A DNA stretch of 37,706 nucleotides from a candidate division WOR-1 bacterium RIFOXYB2_FULL_36_35. GTDB lineage: Bacteria; Margulisbacteria; WOR-1; XYC2-FULL-46-14; XYC2-FULL-37-10. Positions 15,783 through 25,077 of the stretch are shown here, in pieces. The number at the start of each line of letters is the position of its first letter. Position 1 is the first letter of the stretch. The DNA lies in NCBI GenBank assembly GCA_001771505.1, contig MEUA01000002.1:1-37706 (forward strand), written 5' to 3'. The notes beneath the pieces are model-generated. The model saw only the letters and a list, made by a program, of their open reading frames with translations. It was not told the DNA's origin and searched no databases. The translations under genes were made by a program, and so were the position numbers.

Positions 15783-15881
15783 AACCCCGATTATTCACCC
15801 CGATTAGGAACTCGGGGTTCATACCTGGGAAAATTTCCAACACTCTGCTAGAATTCTGTTCGTCTATAAATAATCGGGGTT
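15783..15881 (-). mobile_element. MITE-like element, copy B (about 99 bp)
   Basis: Reverse-complement copy of 7077-7176 at about 92% identity by eye. Terminal inverted repeats are AACCCCGATTATTC (15783-15796) and AATAATCGGGGTT (15869-15881), with an internal palindrome CCCCGATTAGG/AACTCGGGG. The unique core CTAGCAGAGTGTT is shared. It lies 33 bp after the stop of the unknown gene at 15915. No transposase gene is nearby. Confidence 0.75.
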
Positions 15882-15914
15882 AATATAGTATAAGTAGAAA
15901 AGAGGGCTATGCCA

Positions 15915-16979
15915 TTATTCCGTGATGTTATAACCAAGTGAAATTTCTGTCCAAAAAGCATATTCAAATCTGTCTTGTCCGTATCGATTTTGAGCTGCTT
16001 TTATATAATTTTCAACAGCATTATCGTATTGACTTACTCTTGCGCGGCTAATAAGTTTTTTCAGTCTTTCGATTTTTTCAAATTCGTTGCGATGTCCATC
16101 ATGAGTCATCATATCTTCCGTTTTGGTTTGTATTAATCCGCATATAATAGCTTTTAAAAGCAATTTATAAACTATTTCAGATACATTATTAAATGGTCCA
16201 GGGTATTTTTGATGTATAAATGTTTCAAGCGAAGATCGAAACTGATCTTCCAGACTTGGGACTCTTGTATCATATGAGACCTCTTTCCGGATGATCTTAT
16301 CAATATTTACGCGGCCCTCATGAATGTATCCCCCTTCTTCTAATAGGGTATTTATGTCATCATCAATCTGTCCCTTACGAGAAACTACTAGTCCTCCCTG
16401 GTTTTTTGCAAAAACTTTTAAGTCGATTACTTTTGGTGTCCACGTCCCGGGAAGATCTTCTTCAAAATCCTTAAGAGCCCCAGTCAAAAAAGCGAGAGCA
16501 TAAAATACATCTTCAATATTTTGTTTTGTTGGCTGGGGGTGTCTAAATTCTGATGGAGCAGACATGTTTGATCTTATTAATCTTTTTATCTCATCGGCAT
16601 CAGGTTCTTCTGATAGGTTGCTTAGAGGGTAGTCTGGATATTTTATATTGATTGATTGCTCACCGCTTGAAAGTATGTTGGCCAGTTTTATTAATGATTT
16701 TTTGTTGTATTCACCTCTAGAATTTATGCCAGAAGGATTATCTCTTTTTACTGCTTCTTGTTTTTCTATTTGCCTTAAAAATTTTTCCAAAGAGCCATTA
16801 GAAAAGGCTTCCTGTATACGTGATTTTGTTGAAGGGATTCCAAAAGCTTTGATATTTTGAATTGTTTCTTCACTTAGCAATGGACCTGATTGATTAAGCT
16901 CCTCCATCAATTCTTTTGCTGTGACATTTTTGGGGGGATATGTTTTTATCTTAAAGGATATAACTTTTTTATTAATCAT
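15915..16979 (-). CDS. Hypothetical protein, paralog of the partial gene at 37234
   Basis: 354 residues from the ATG at 16979; a TTG 24 bp upstream is less likely because the paralog also starts at the KKVISF segment. No recognised family, signal peptide or membrane span. The N-terminal ~70 residues align closely with the right-end gene: KKVISF; AKELMEEL versus AKDLLSEL; then IKAFGIPSTKSRIQEAFSNG versus IKEFGLPFTTTRIKEAFANG. The middle is low in complexity and the C-terminal half is helical. This N-terminal module thus recurs in at least two lineage-specific proteins. The gene lies reversed between queA and tgt, followed by a MITE-like element. Function is unknown. Confidence 0.7.
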   Translation of the reverse strand: MINKKVISFKIKTYPPKNVTAKELMEELNQSGPLLSEETIQNIKAFGIPSTKSRIQEAFSNGSLEKFLRQIEKQEAVKRDNPSGINSRGEYNKKSLIKLANILSSGEQSINIKYPDYPLSNLSEEPDADEIKRLIRSNMSAPSEFRHPQPTKQNIEDVFYALAFLTGALKDFEEDLPGTWTPKVIDLKVFAKNQGGLVVSRKGQIDDDINTLLEEGGYIHEGRVNIDKIIRKEVSYDTRVPSLEDQFRSSLETFIHQKYPGPFNNVSEIVYKLLLKAIICGLIQTKTEDMMTHDGHRNEFEKIERLKKLISRARVSQYDNAVENYIKAAQNRYGQDRFEYAFWTEISLGYNITE

Positions 16980-17069
16980 TTTCTCTCTATTTATTCTTCG
17001 CAATAAAATGATAGGGATTTCAGTCTGTTCTGAAATTATTGCGGCTATACTCTCCTTAGTTATTCTTAA

Positions 17070-18215
<1,146 letters not shown>

Positions 18216-18953
18216 TCATGCATACCATGGCCTTCTATCTCTTGGGGTGTATATTTCAAATATTACAAGATGTTTTTGGCATCCTTTAATGTACTTGGGG
18301 TTAATTCTAAAGAAGGCAAAAAATTCTTGATAACTATGCCCGTTAATTGTTAATATTTTTGGAATTTCTAACATAAAAACGAAAGCATGCTCTCTTTTTT
18401 TGTTGGTTTGCCCTCGTGCTATGAGAATAGCAAGCTCCTCGTCTTCTGAAAGCGATAGCAACGGAGAGCAGTCTTTCTCAGCAGTATGACCTTTTGCAGT
18501 ATGCAGACCTTTTAATGAGGAGATTCCCTCTATAAGCATTCTTTTTAATGCTTCGATATAAGATTTTTCATTTCTTGCAAAAGCAGATCCCATGCCATTA
18601 ACAAGTATTGCTTCTTTTTCTTGCTTAGTAAGAGCCAATCCTCTATACACATCTCTATAGCAGCCTAAATGTTTAGCAAACAGTTCTCTTAATGTGAGCG
18701 GCTCTGGCATATTATTTTTTCTTGCAAAATCTATTAGTTCCTCAGTCCTTGATAATATACCTGGCTGCAAAAGAAGTGGTAAATAGCTTTCTCCTAATTC
18801 AAATCTAATTTTTTCTATTGTTGATCTTGTTTCTTGGCATAAGAAGGAAGAGGGATCTTTCAATAATTTAAGAAGTTCGCTTGGATATGTGGGGATAGCT
18901 GTTTTTGTATTGTTAGCAATAGTTACAGGATGTGCCAAATTAATCATTATCAT
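18216..18953 (-). CDS. Putative ADP-ribosyltransferase-like protein
   Basis: 245 residues, no signal peptide. I do not recognise a named family, but three segments fit the R-S-E type of ADP-ribosyltransferase fold at reasonable spacing: VYRGLAL with R104; LLSLSEDEELA with the S-x-S at about 167-169; and a YQEFFAFFRINPKYI segment with E210, resembling the strand that carries the catalytic Glu. The RG-to-SLS gap is ~63 residues and SLS-to-E ~43. If right, it would use NAD to modify a protein or nucleic acid target, as many toxins do. It is the second gene of a probable two-gene operon (gap 32 bp) with the upstream gene at 18986-19849. It lies where yajC often sits, between tgt and secD. The call is inference. 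Confidence 0.4.
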   Translation of the reverse strand: MIMINLAHPVTIANNTKTAIPTYPSELLKLLKDPSSFLCQETRSTIEKIRFELGESYLPLLLQPGILSRTEELIDFARKNNMPEPLTLRELFAKHLGCYRDVYRGLALTKQEKEAILVNGMGSAFARNEKSYIEALKRMLIEGISSLKGLHTAKGHTAEKDCSPLLSLSEDEELAILIARGQTNKKREHAFVFMLEIPKILTINGHSYQEFFAFFRINPKYIKGCQKHLVIFEIYTPRDRRPWYA

Positions 18954-18985
18954 GTTTATGTTTTTTTCCTCAAAAATTTATTAAG

Positions 18986-19849
18986 CTATCCTTTTACAGA
19001 TGCAGGTATAAGTTGACGCATGTATCCTGAAACTTCTTTTGCTCCCAAAATTTCAGGCATAAATTGTCTCATATATTCTGCAGCTTCTCTTGCTCCCCAA
19101 ATTTCAACATCTAATTTAGTATAGAAAAACATAGGGTCAGAACCCAAGCTTGCTAAAGCAAAAAATATGGTTGGCAATACGGTTCCTAAGTCTTTTATAT
19201 AAAAATCAGTAGGATTTTGTCCATGAAATTCCGATGAAATATTTCCGGAAACCTTTCCCTGTCCTCTAATATATGCCAGAGTTGCCCATGCTATGTGATT
19301 TCCATGCAATAAATGCATCATTTCAGAGCTGCTTAAATCTTCTAAACCGGCAACTAAAAATCCAAAAACATCTTTTTCTGAATAATTAGCTTTTCCTTTT
19401 ACGCCTGCCAAAAAACTACTAATTGATTTTGCAACTGATAATACGGCAAGCTCATTGCTTATTCTGGTTAATTCCGGCAATTGATCATAAGGTTTAAAGT
19501 TGCTATTGAATACTTTATCCTTGAGCGGTGCTTGTTGAGAAATTCCCAATTCTTCTTTTGCTTGATCCGATAAGTCTGAAACAAGAACACAATCTTCTTT
19601 ACCGGTAAATACATAAGGAGAGCTTACTGGGTTTCCAGCTATAGAAATTACTTCTAAAGATTTGCCCGTTGGGATATCGCCCCTAAAAGCAAATTTGTCA
19701 GGGTGCTTAAGCTGATCTGTTACTCCGGAAAGCCAAATCTCATGGTTTGCAGCTGCAGGTCTTTTGATATTTTGCATTAAAAATTCGTAGAATAATTTGC
19801 CAGTTGCAGGAGCGCTACTTGGTTTCGAAACTGGATATGTCCTAAGCAT
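18986..19849 (-). CDS. Hypothetical protein, first gene of operon with the ART-like gene
   Basis: 287 residues, start supported by AAAGGAG with 9-base spacing. No family recognised. There is no clear signal peptide, and the N-terminus (VSKPSSAPATGKLF) looks disordered. The middle is helical, with EMMHLLHGNHIAWATLAYIR. The C-terminus carries a 17-residue tandem duplication: EIWGAREAAEYMRQFMP followed by EILGAKEVSGYMRQLIP. The gene is transcribed toward the ART-like gene 32 bp downstream, so it may be a partner such as a regulator, chaperone or immunity protein; this is speculation from context only. Confidence 0.6.
   Translation of the reverse strand: MLRTYPVSKPSSAPATGKLFYEFLMQNIKRPAAANHEIWLSGVTDQLKHPDKFAFRGDIPTGKSLEVISIAGNPVSSPYVFTGKEDCVLVSDLSDQAKEELGISQQAPLKDKVFNSNFKPYDQLPELTRISNELAVLSVAKSISSFLAGVKGKANYSEKDVFGFLVAGLEDLSSSEMMHLLHGNHIAWATLAYIRGQGKVSGNISSEFHGQNPTDFYIKDLGTVLPTIFFALASLGSDPMFFYTKLDVEIWGAREAAEYMRQFMPEILGAKEVSGYMRQLIPASVKG
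19004..19105 (-). repeat. 51-bp tandem duplication within the 18986-19849 gene
   Basis: Two in-frame units encode EIWGAREAAEYMRQFMP and EILGAKEVSGYMRQLIP. The units have diverged (about 10 of 17 residues identical), so the duplication is not recent. Confidence 0.7.
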
Positions 19850-19927
19850 TTCATTTAACTCCTTTTGTAAGACAATTCTTTTGAAGTTCTACTCATGTTT
19901 ATATATCGGTTTTTTTTTTGAATTTCA

Positions 19928-19980
19928 CCCCGATTAGGATAATCGGGGTTCATTATTTGCCCCGATAAAAACAATCGGGG
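19928..19980. repeat. Two CCCCGAT...ATCGGGG hairpins between divergent genes
   Basis: CCCCGATTA/TAATCGGGG-type palindrome at 19928-19948 and CCCCGAT-N7-ATCGGGG at 19960-19980. They lie upstream of both the reverse gene (start 19849) and secD, so here they cannot be simple terminators for either gene. Confidence 0.65.
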
Positions 19981-20000
19981 TTAAATCAACATTGAAAAAT

Positions 20001-20029
20001 TAGACAATATAAAAAAATTCTGGTACAAT
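20001..20029 (+). promoter_or_regulatory. Candidate secDF promoter
   Basis: TAGACA (20001-20006; 5 of 6 to TTGACA), a 17-bp spacer and TACAAT (20024-20029). Transcription would begin about 6 bases before the secD ATG at 20043, too short a leader for a normal Shine-Dalgarno. Confidence 0.6.
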
Positions 20030-20042
20030 TTTACTTCAACGT

Positions 20043-21374
20043 ATGAAAAACATTAATCAATTCCGTTCACTCATTATTCTTTTTGTTGTGGCGGCTTCGG
20101 TGTTTGTTATTTACAGTATGCCAATTAACCTTGGCCTTGATCTTCAGGGAGGGACTCGACTTGTATTTGTAGGTCAAAGCACAGAAAAAGTTGAAGTTAA
20201 TGATGATTCAATGGATGGCGTTGTTGCTGTTATAAGAAATAGGATAGATTCTGTAGGGGTTTCTGAACCGGTAATTCAGCGCAAAGGGAAAGATCAAGTT
20301 ATTGTTGAATTGCCTGGGGTTAAAGATCCTGACAGGGCGATAAAAATTATCGGAGATACAGCCCTTTTGGAATTTATTGAGGCCGAGTGGGCGCCTGCGG
20401 GAGGAGATGTTCTTACGCCTGAAAAAGTTAAAGAATATTATGGTTCCTCAGCTCGCTTAGGTTCAGTAGATCATACTGAAAATGGCAAGGTGGTTAGCAG
20501 CCAGCCTATAATTTTAAAAGATACAGCGATTACAGGTAGTGATCTTAAAGCGGTATATCCTCAGGTTGATGAATATGGTAATCCTTCTGTAGGGTTTGAG
20601 CTTAACTCTGAAGGAGCATCTGTTTTTGCAAGGCTTACAACCAGGCATGTTAAGAAACCCATTGCGATTTTGTTGGATAAAAAAATAATTTCTGCGCCAA
20701 ATGTTAATACCCCTATAACAGAGGGAAAAGGGATAATAACTGGAAACTTTTCCGCGGAGGAAGTTAGAGATATGGTGGTTAAGCTTAAAGCCGGTTCTTT
20801 GCCTATTCCTATAAAAATAGGGGAGACTAGGATTGTTGGGCCTACTTTGGGCCGTGATTCTATAGAAAAAAGTAGGTTTGCCGGAATTATAGGATTTCTG
20901 TTTATAGTGTTATTTATGGTTTTTTATTATCGCTTGCCCGGATTTATCGCCATCCTTTCTCTTATTATTTATATTTTTGTTACTTTGGCGTTATTGTCTT
21001 TAATCCGAACAACTTTGACTCTTCCCGGGATTGCCGGATTTTTGCTCTCTCTTGGAATGGCTGTTGATGCTAATATTATTATTTTTGAAAGATTAAAAGA
21101 GGAATTAAGGTCCGGCAAAAAGATTAAATCAGCTCTTGACGCATCATTTGACAGAGCTTTATCTACTATTGTGGATTCAAACGTAACAACCATTGTTGCT
21201 GCCGCAACCTTGTTTTTTATAGGGACAGGAACCATCAAAGGATTTGCGGTGACTTTGTCAGTGGGTATTTTGGCTTCAATGTTTACTGCGATAACATTGA
21301 CAAAGATGATGCTTAATATGTTGATAGACAGTGGAGTTGTTTCTGACCCGAATACTAAATTGGTGTATAAATGA
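20043..21374 (+). CDS. secD: Protein translocase subunit SecD
   Basis: 443 residues. SecD with SecF forms an RND-type accessory complex that uses the proton gradient to pull secreted proteins out of the SecYEG channel. The first membrane segment (about 8-28) is followed by the LGLDLQGGTRLVF signature. The large external P1 domain contains a GVSEPVIQRKGKDQVIVELPG stretch split by short loops. Five C-terminal membrane segments include LSLGMAVDANIIIFERLKEE, the conserved SecD/SecF motif. The length is typical of compact SecD proteins. The stop overlaps secF by 4 bp (ATGA). yajC, which often precedes secD, is absent; a reverse two-gene block lies there instead. Confidence 0.97.
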   Translation: MKNINQFRSLIILFVVAASVFVIYSMPINLGLDLQGGTRLVFVGQSTEKVEVNDDSMDGVVAVIRNRIDSVGVSEPVIQRKGKDQVIVELPGVKDPDRAIKIIGDTALLEFIEAEWAPAGGDVLTPEKVKEYYGSSARLGSVDHTENGKVVSSQPIILKDTAITGSDLKAVYPQVDEYGNPSVGFELNSEGASVFARLTTRHVKKPIAILLDKKIISAPNVNTPITEGKGIITGNFSAEEVRDMVVKLKAGSLPIPIKIGETRIVGPTLGRDSIEKSRFAGIIGFLFIVLFMVFYYRLPGFIAILSLIIYIFVTLALLSLIRTTLTLPGIAGFLLSLGMAVDANIIIFERLKEELRSGKKIKSALDASFDRALSTIVDSNVTTIVAAATLFFIGTGTIKGFAVTLSVGILASMFTAITLTKMMLNMLIDSGVVSDPNTKLVYK

Positions 21375-22267
21375 ATTTTAATATAATAAAAAAAACAAAA
21401 CTTTGGTTTTCCCTTTCATTAATACTTATAATTGTTGGATGGGGAGGGCTTGTTTTTAATTCTGTATATCGTGGCAGCCCTATGAATTTTGGAATAGATT
21501 TTACGGGTGGGACGCTTATTAATCTTCACTTTACTTCAGAAGAAATTACTCAGAATAACCCGGTTGATATTTCTAAAGTGAGAAAGGTTCTCAACAGTTT
21601 TAATCTTGGGGAGGCGGTTATTCAAAGATCGGGATATCAGGATGTATTTATTAGAACATTACCTCTTGAAACAGAAATGAGACAGAAGATAGTCGATGAT
21701 TTGAATGAATCGTGTGGAGGGGTGGAACTTCTCGAGGTTGATACTGTAGGGCCTGTGATCGGAGCCGAATTGCGAAGCCAGGCTTTTTGGGCTTTAATTT
21801 TAGCTTCTATCGGTATATTAATTTATGTCTCTTTTCGTTTTGAATTTATATATGCGGTTGCTGCCCTTGTGGCCCTTATCCATGATGCTTTTATTACTAT
21901 CGGAATAATGGGACTTTTATGGCGTAATATAGATATCTCTTTTGTTGCTGCAATTCTTACAATACTTGGGTATTCAATTAATGACACTATAGTTATATTT
22001 GACAGGATTCGTGAAAATATGAAGAAGCCCGGAGCCAGAAAGATTCCATTTGCAGAGGTTGTAAACAAAAGTATTTGGGAGACCATGGCCCGATCTATCA
22101 ATACAGTATTAACAGTGTTAGTTATTGTTCTTTCTCTGCTGTTCTTTGGTGGGGCAACTCTGAGGGAGTTTTGTTTGACTTTATTGATTGGTTTTATTGC
22201 TGGGACATACTCTTCTGTTTTTATAGCTTCTCCTATGCTTGTCGCCTTGAATAAAAAAGAAAAATAA
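21371..22267 (+). CDS. secF: Protein translocase subunit SecF
   Basis: 298 residues, six predicted membrane segments. The start overlaps the secD stop by 4 bp, so translation is probably coupled. Signatures seen: an N-terminal membrane helix, then MNFGIDFTGGTLINLHF; VGPVIGAELRSQAFWALILA; and the paired motif ILGYSINDTIVIFDRIRENM in the fourth membrane segment. These match the SecF half of the SecDF pump. The C-terminal RSINTVLTVLVIVLSLLFFGG region is also conserved. It acts in the cytoplasmic membrane with SecD. Confidence 0.97.
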   Translation: MNFNIIKKTKLWFSLSLILIIVGWGGLVFNSVYRGSPMNFGIDFTGGTLINLHFTSEEITQNNPVDISKVRKVLNSFNLGEAVIQRSGYQDVFIRTLPLETEMRQKIVDDLNESCGGVELLEVDTVGPVIGAELRSQAFWALILASIGILIYVSFRFEFIYAVAALVALIHDAFITIGIMGLLWRNIDISFVAAILTILGYSINDTIVIFDRIRENMKKPGARKIPFAEVVNKSIWETMARSINTVLTVLVIVLSLLFFGGATLREFCLTLLIGFIAGTYSSVFIASPMLVALNKKEK

Positions 22268-22343
22268 TTATCTTTTCGGTAGTGTATAAATAGTTGCGTT
22301 ATCATATACGTATTTCTAATAAGATAAAAAGGAGATAAAAAAG

Positions 22344-23144
22344 ATGAAAAGATTTATTGCTTTATTAATGTTGTCTGCCTTTATCTTTTCGCTTGTGGGA
22401 ATTTCTTTTGGAAAGACACTGGAAGAGGAAAAAACTGCTATCAGAGAGTATCTTAATGTTCTTGATACAAAAATTTTAAAGTACAAAAAACAGGGTAATG
22501 CAAAGAAAGTTAAACAGTTGCAGGCAGAAAAAAGGGCAATGTTAAAAAGATGGGATAAAACAAGGGGAGAATTAATAGCCTCTGAAGCTGTTGTTTCTCC
22601 GCTACCCCCTTCACCTCCACCGCCGCCACCACCTCCTAAAATAAAAACCAGGGAGATGTCAAAGGGGAAGTTGGGATGGGGGATTGAAGCTTCTTTAGAA
22701 TTTGGAATGATTGGTGGATTATTAGGTTTGACTGCAAATGTTGTTTTGCCTGATCCTATGAAGTTGGGTGCGATGGTCGGATTGCCTGAGGATTCTACCT
22801 CCTATAAGGTTGGACTAGGTTATGTTCAAGGTAATGACATAAATAATAGCTCATGGAAGGCAGTTCCAATTCTCTTTGATGGTGTTGTAACTTTTCCTGT
22901 AAAGATACTGGGACATTTTTCTCCTTTTGTTGGAGCTGGAGTAAATTACGTTGTTTATCGCAGCGCGAAAGCTACAGGATCTTATGGCGGCCAGGTTTAT
23001 ATTGGCGCGGAAGGAGATCTTGGTTGGGGAGGTAAAACTTTTGGAGAAGTCGGTTATTCAATTTTAAGGACAGGAAGAGAAACCTTGCCTGATTATTCAA
23101 GTAGGAGCTTTTCTGTAGTAGCTGGGCAAAAAATATTATTTTAA
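22344..23144 (+). CDS. Exported outer-membrane-barrel-like protein with proline-rich linker
   Basis: 266 residues, start supported by AAAGGAG (10 bases upstream). Residues 1-23 are a signal peptide. A charged helix (about 24-80, coiled-coil-like) leads into a PLPPSPPPPPPPP linker (about 87-99). The remaining ~165 residues alternate Gly/aromatic strands (WGIEASLEFGMIGGLLGL, SPFVGAGVNYVVYR, FGEVGYSILRTG) and end in Phe, as outer-membrane barrels do. An N-terminal helical periplasmic part plus a small barrel suggests a link between periplasm and outer membrane. No named family recognised. It directly follows secDF with a 76-bp gap. Convergent with mtaB. Confidence 0.65.
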   Translation: MKRFIALLMLSAFIFSLVGISFGKTLEEEKTAIREYLNVLDTKILKYKKQGNAKKVKQLQAEKRAMLKRWDKTRGELIASEAVVSPLPPSPPPPPPPPKIKTREMSKGKLGWGIEASLEFGMIGGLLGLTANVVLPDPMKLGAMVGLPEDSTSYKVGLGYVQGNDINNSSWKAVPILFDGVVTFPVKILGHFSPFVGAGVNYVVYRSAKATGSYGGQVYIGAEGDLGWGGKTFGEVGYSILRTGRETLPDYSSRSFSVVAGQKILF

Positions 23145-23150
23145 TCAAGG

Positions 23151-24338
23151 TTAATCTAATATTAAGTTTTCTTCTCTCAGAATAAAGCGGTATAATTGGC
23201 CGACTATATCTTTTGTGCCGTTAAATTTTGTTCTTATGAAATTAGATGTTAGCCCTTTCCCTTTTTGTTCTACCAAAACTTCTACTTCTTTTCCAAAATA
23301 ATTGCCGGCAAACTTTTTCATTAATTCAGCTCTAAGCTTATTAAGCTGGCCTACCCTTTCTTTGATGGTTTTAATGGGCAGTTGATCTTGCATTTTGGCA
23401 GCTTTTGTCCCTTCCCTCCTGGAATAAGGGAAAATATGAATTCTGGAAAAACTAAATTCTTTGCAAAAATTATAAGTATTCTTAAAGTTTTGATCTGTTT
23501 CTCCAGGGAATCCTGTTATTACATCGGTTGAAACTCCGCAATTTGGTATAATTTTGTAGATTTTTTCTATAAGGTCTGAAAAGTTTTTTACCTTATACTT
23601 TCTATTCATTGCTTTGAGAATTTGATCATCTCCCGATTGCAGGGGAATATGCAGCTGATGGCATGCTTTTGGGTTTGATGAGATTGTTTTTAGCAAAGCA
23701 TTTGTTACATACATAGGTTCGATAGAAGAAAGCCTTATTCTTAAAAGGTTTTTTATTTCAGAGAGCTTGTCAATTATTGAAATCAGATGTTTTTCTCCAT
23801 ATTCTCCCAAGTTTATTCCGGTAAGAATTATCTCTCTTGCGCCTGTTTCTACAAGTTCTCTTGCTTCATTTAAAACATCTTGCACTGGCTTTGTTTTTAT
23901 TTTTCCGCGGGCGTAAGGAACGATGCAATATGAACAAAAATTTTCACATCCGTCTTCAATCATTAAAAAGGATCTTATTCTATTGGCGTCTCTTTTTGTT
24001 GTTGGCTTGAAATCTGGATCGATAAATTCAACCGTTGGAAATTCTTTTTGTAGGCTTTCTTTATTTAGTCTGGCAAAACAGCCAGAAACTATTACCTTTT
24101 TTGCAAGTTTAATGGCCCTTCTTATGGCTTGCCTTGATTTTTTGTCGGAGTCGGAAGTTACCGTACAAGTATTAATAATATATATATCTGCAGGTTGTCC
24201 AAATTTTGTAAATCGTAGAGGCTCAGAATTATGAGCCTCTACGATTTGATCCTCTACAGCTTCTGTTAAAATAGCCCCTTGATATTGATTTGCTCTGCAT
24301 CCCAGGGTATATGTGACTATTTTTTTATTCGAATTCAT
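23151..24338 (-). CDS. mtaB: tRNA threonylcarbamoyladenosine methylthiotransferase
   Basis: MtaB adds a methylthio group to t6A37 of tRNA, using two [4Fe-4S] clusters and SAM. 395 residues from the ATG at 24338 (MNSNKKIVTYTLGCRANQYQ). The first-cluster cysteines are C14, C58 (INTCTVTSDSD) and C87 (SGCFARL); the radical SAM triplet is C131-x3-C135-x2-C138 (CENFCSYC). The IVPYARGK stretch, a GEYG loop, TDVITGFPGE and a C-terminal TRAM-like segment follow. The last gene of the heat-shock cluster, it overlaps rsmE by 14 bp. Residues 30-43 (QIVEAHNSEPLRF) have no counterpart in the normal protein and are encoded by a perfect 36-bp palindrome, an in-frame insertion between conserved segments. Confidence 0.94.
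   Translation of the reverse strand: MNSNKKIVTYTLGCRANQYQGAILTEAVEDQIVEAHNSEPLRFTKFGQPADIYIINTCTVTSDSDKKSRQAIRRAIKLAKKVIVSGCFARLNKESLQKEFPTVEFIDPDFKPTTKRDANRIRSFLMIEDGCENFCSYCIVPYARGKIKTKPVQDVLNEARELVETGAREIILTGINLGEYGEKHLISIIDKLSEIKNLLRIRLSSIEPMYVTNALLKTISSNPKACHQLHIPLQSGDDQILKAMNRKYKVKNFSDLIEKIYKIIPNCGVSTDVITGFPGETDQNFKNTYNFCKEFSFSRIHIFPYSRREGTKAAKMQDQLPIKTIKERVGQLNKLRAELMKKFAGNYFGKEVEVLVEQKGKGLTSNFIRTKFNGTKDIVGQLYRFILREENLILD
24211..24246. repeat. Perfect palindrome inside mtaB
   Basis: AATCGTAGAGGCTCA (24211-24225), a 6-base loop, and TGAGCCTCTACGATT (24232-24246). It is 36 bp, exactly 12 codons. Half of it recurs in rsmE at 24501. Confidence 0.9.
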
Positions 24339-25077
24339 AAAATAATTGTGCAAGAATGACAATTGCCGCAGTCTCTACCCTTAAAATTCTCTTTCCAAGG
24401 CTTACTGAAATGAAATTATTTGCGTTTGCCATTTTGACTTCCTCTTGTGAGAAGCCTCCTTCGGGACCGATAAGGACAAGTATCTTTTTATGATCTTGTT
24501 GTAGAGGCTCAGAATTCTGACTTGCGACAACAACCGCCTCTTTCAATGGATTGTTTTTCTCCCCCTCCCAGGGGATTAATTTAAAATTATAATTTATTGA
24601 TGGTTTTACAATGTCTTCAAACTTTGTAAGTGATTTTATTTGAGGCACTATTGATCTTCCTGATTGCTGGCTCGCTTCTTTTGCGATCTTTTGCCAATGA
24701 GAAATTTTCTTATCAGATTTTTCTTCTATTTTGGGGATCGTTCTTTCTGAAACAACGGGTATTATATTAAAAACCCCAAGCTCTGTTGCTTTTTGGATAA
24801 TCATGTCCATTTTTTTGCCTTTTGGCAGGCATTGGGCGAGGGTTATTTTAGTTTGTGGCTCAATCTCTTCTTTTTTTATGCCGGATATTACACAGCTGAT
24901 TTTATCTGGTTCTATTTTTTTAATGATTGATGTATATATGTTCCCTGAACTATCGAAAACTTCTATGACATCTTTTTCTGACAACCTTAAAACATTTTTT
25001 ATATGATTTGTATCATTGCCTTTTATTGTAATTGTGCCGTTTTTTATCTGATCTTGTGGAACAAAAAATCTGTGCAT
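24325..25077 (-). CDS. rsmE: 16S rRNA (uracil1498-N3)-methyltransferase
   Basis: RsmE methylates U1498 of 16S rRNA. 250 residues with an N-terminal PUA-like domain ([20 protein letters not shown]) and a C-terminal SPOUT trefoil-knot domain. Motifs: LAQCLPKGKKMDMIIQKATE, then the SERTIPK and HWQKIAKEASQQSGR segments, LIGPEGGFSQEEV and the final LGKRILRVETAAIVIL. Its ATG shares one base with the dnaJ stop codon (TAATG), so translation is coupled. Just before LIGPEGGF, the sequence VVASQNSEPLQQDHKK contains an apparent in-frame insert (NSEPL) encoded by the same GTAGAGGCTCAGAATT sequence as the mtaB insert. Confidence 0.95.
   Translation of the reverse strand: MHRFFVPQDQIKNGTITIKGNDTNHIKNVLRLSEKDVIEVFDSSGNIYTSIIKKIEPDKISCVISGIKKEEIEPQTKITLAQCLPKGKKMDMIIQKATELGVFNIIPVVSERTIPKIEEKSDKKISHWQKIAKEASQQSGRSIVPQIKSLTKFEDIVKPSINYNFKLIPWEGEKNNPLKEAVVVASQNSEPLQQDHKKILVLIGPEGGFSQEEVKMANANNFISVSLGKRILRVETAAIVILAQLFYEFE
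24501..24520. repeat. Half-palindrome repeat inside rsmE
   Basis: GTAGAGGCTCAGAATT at 24501-24516 is identical to 24215-24230 in mtaB. The complementary arm has decayed here. In both genes it is read in the frame that gives NSEPL. Confidence 0.75.
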
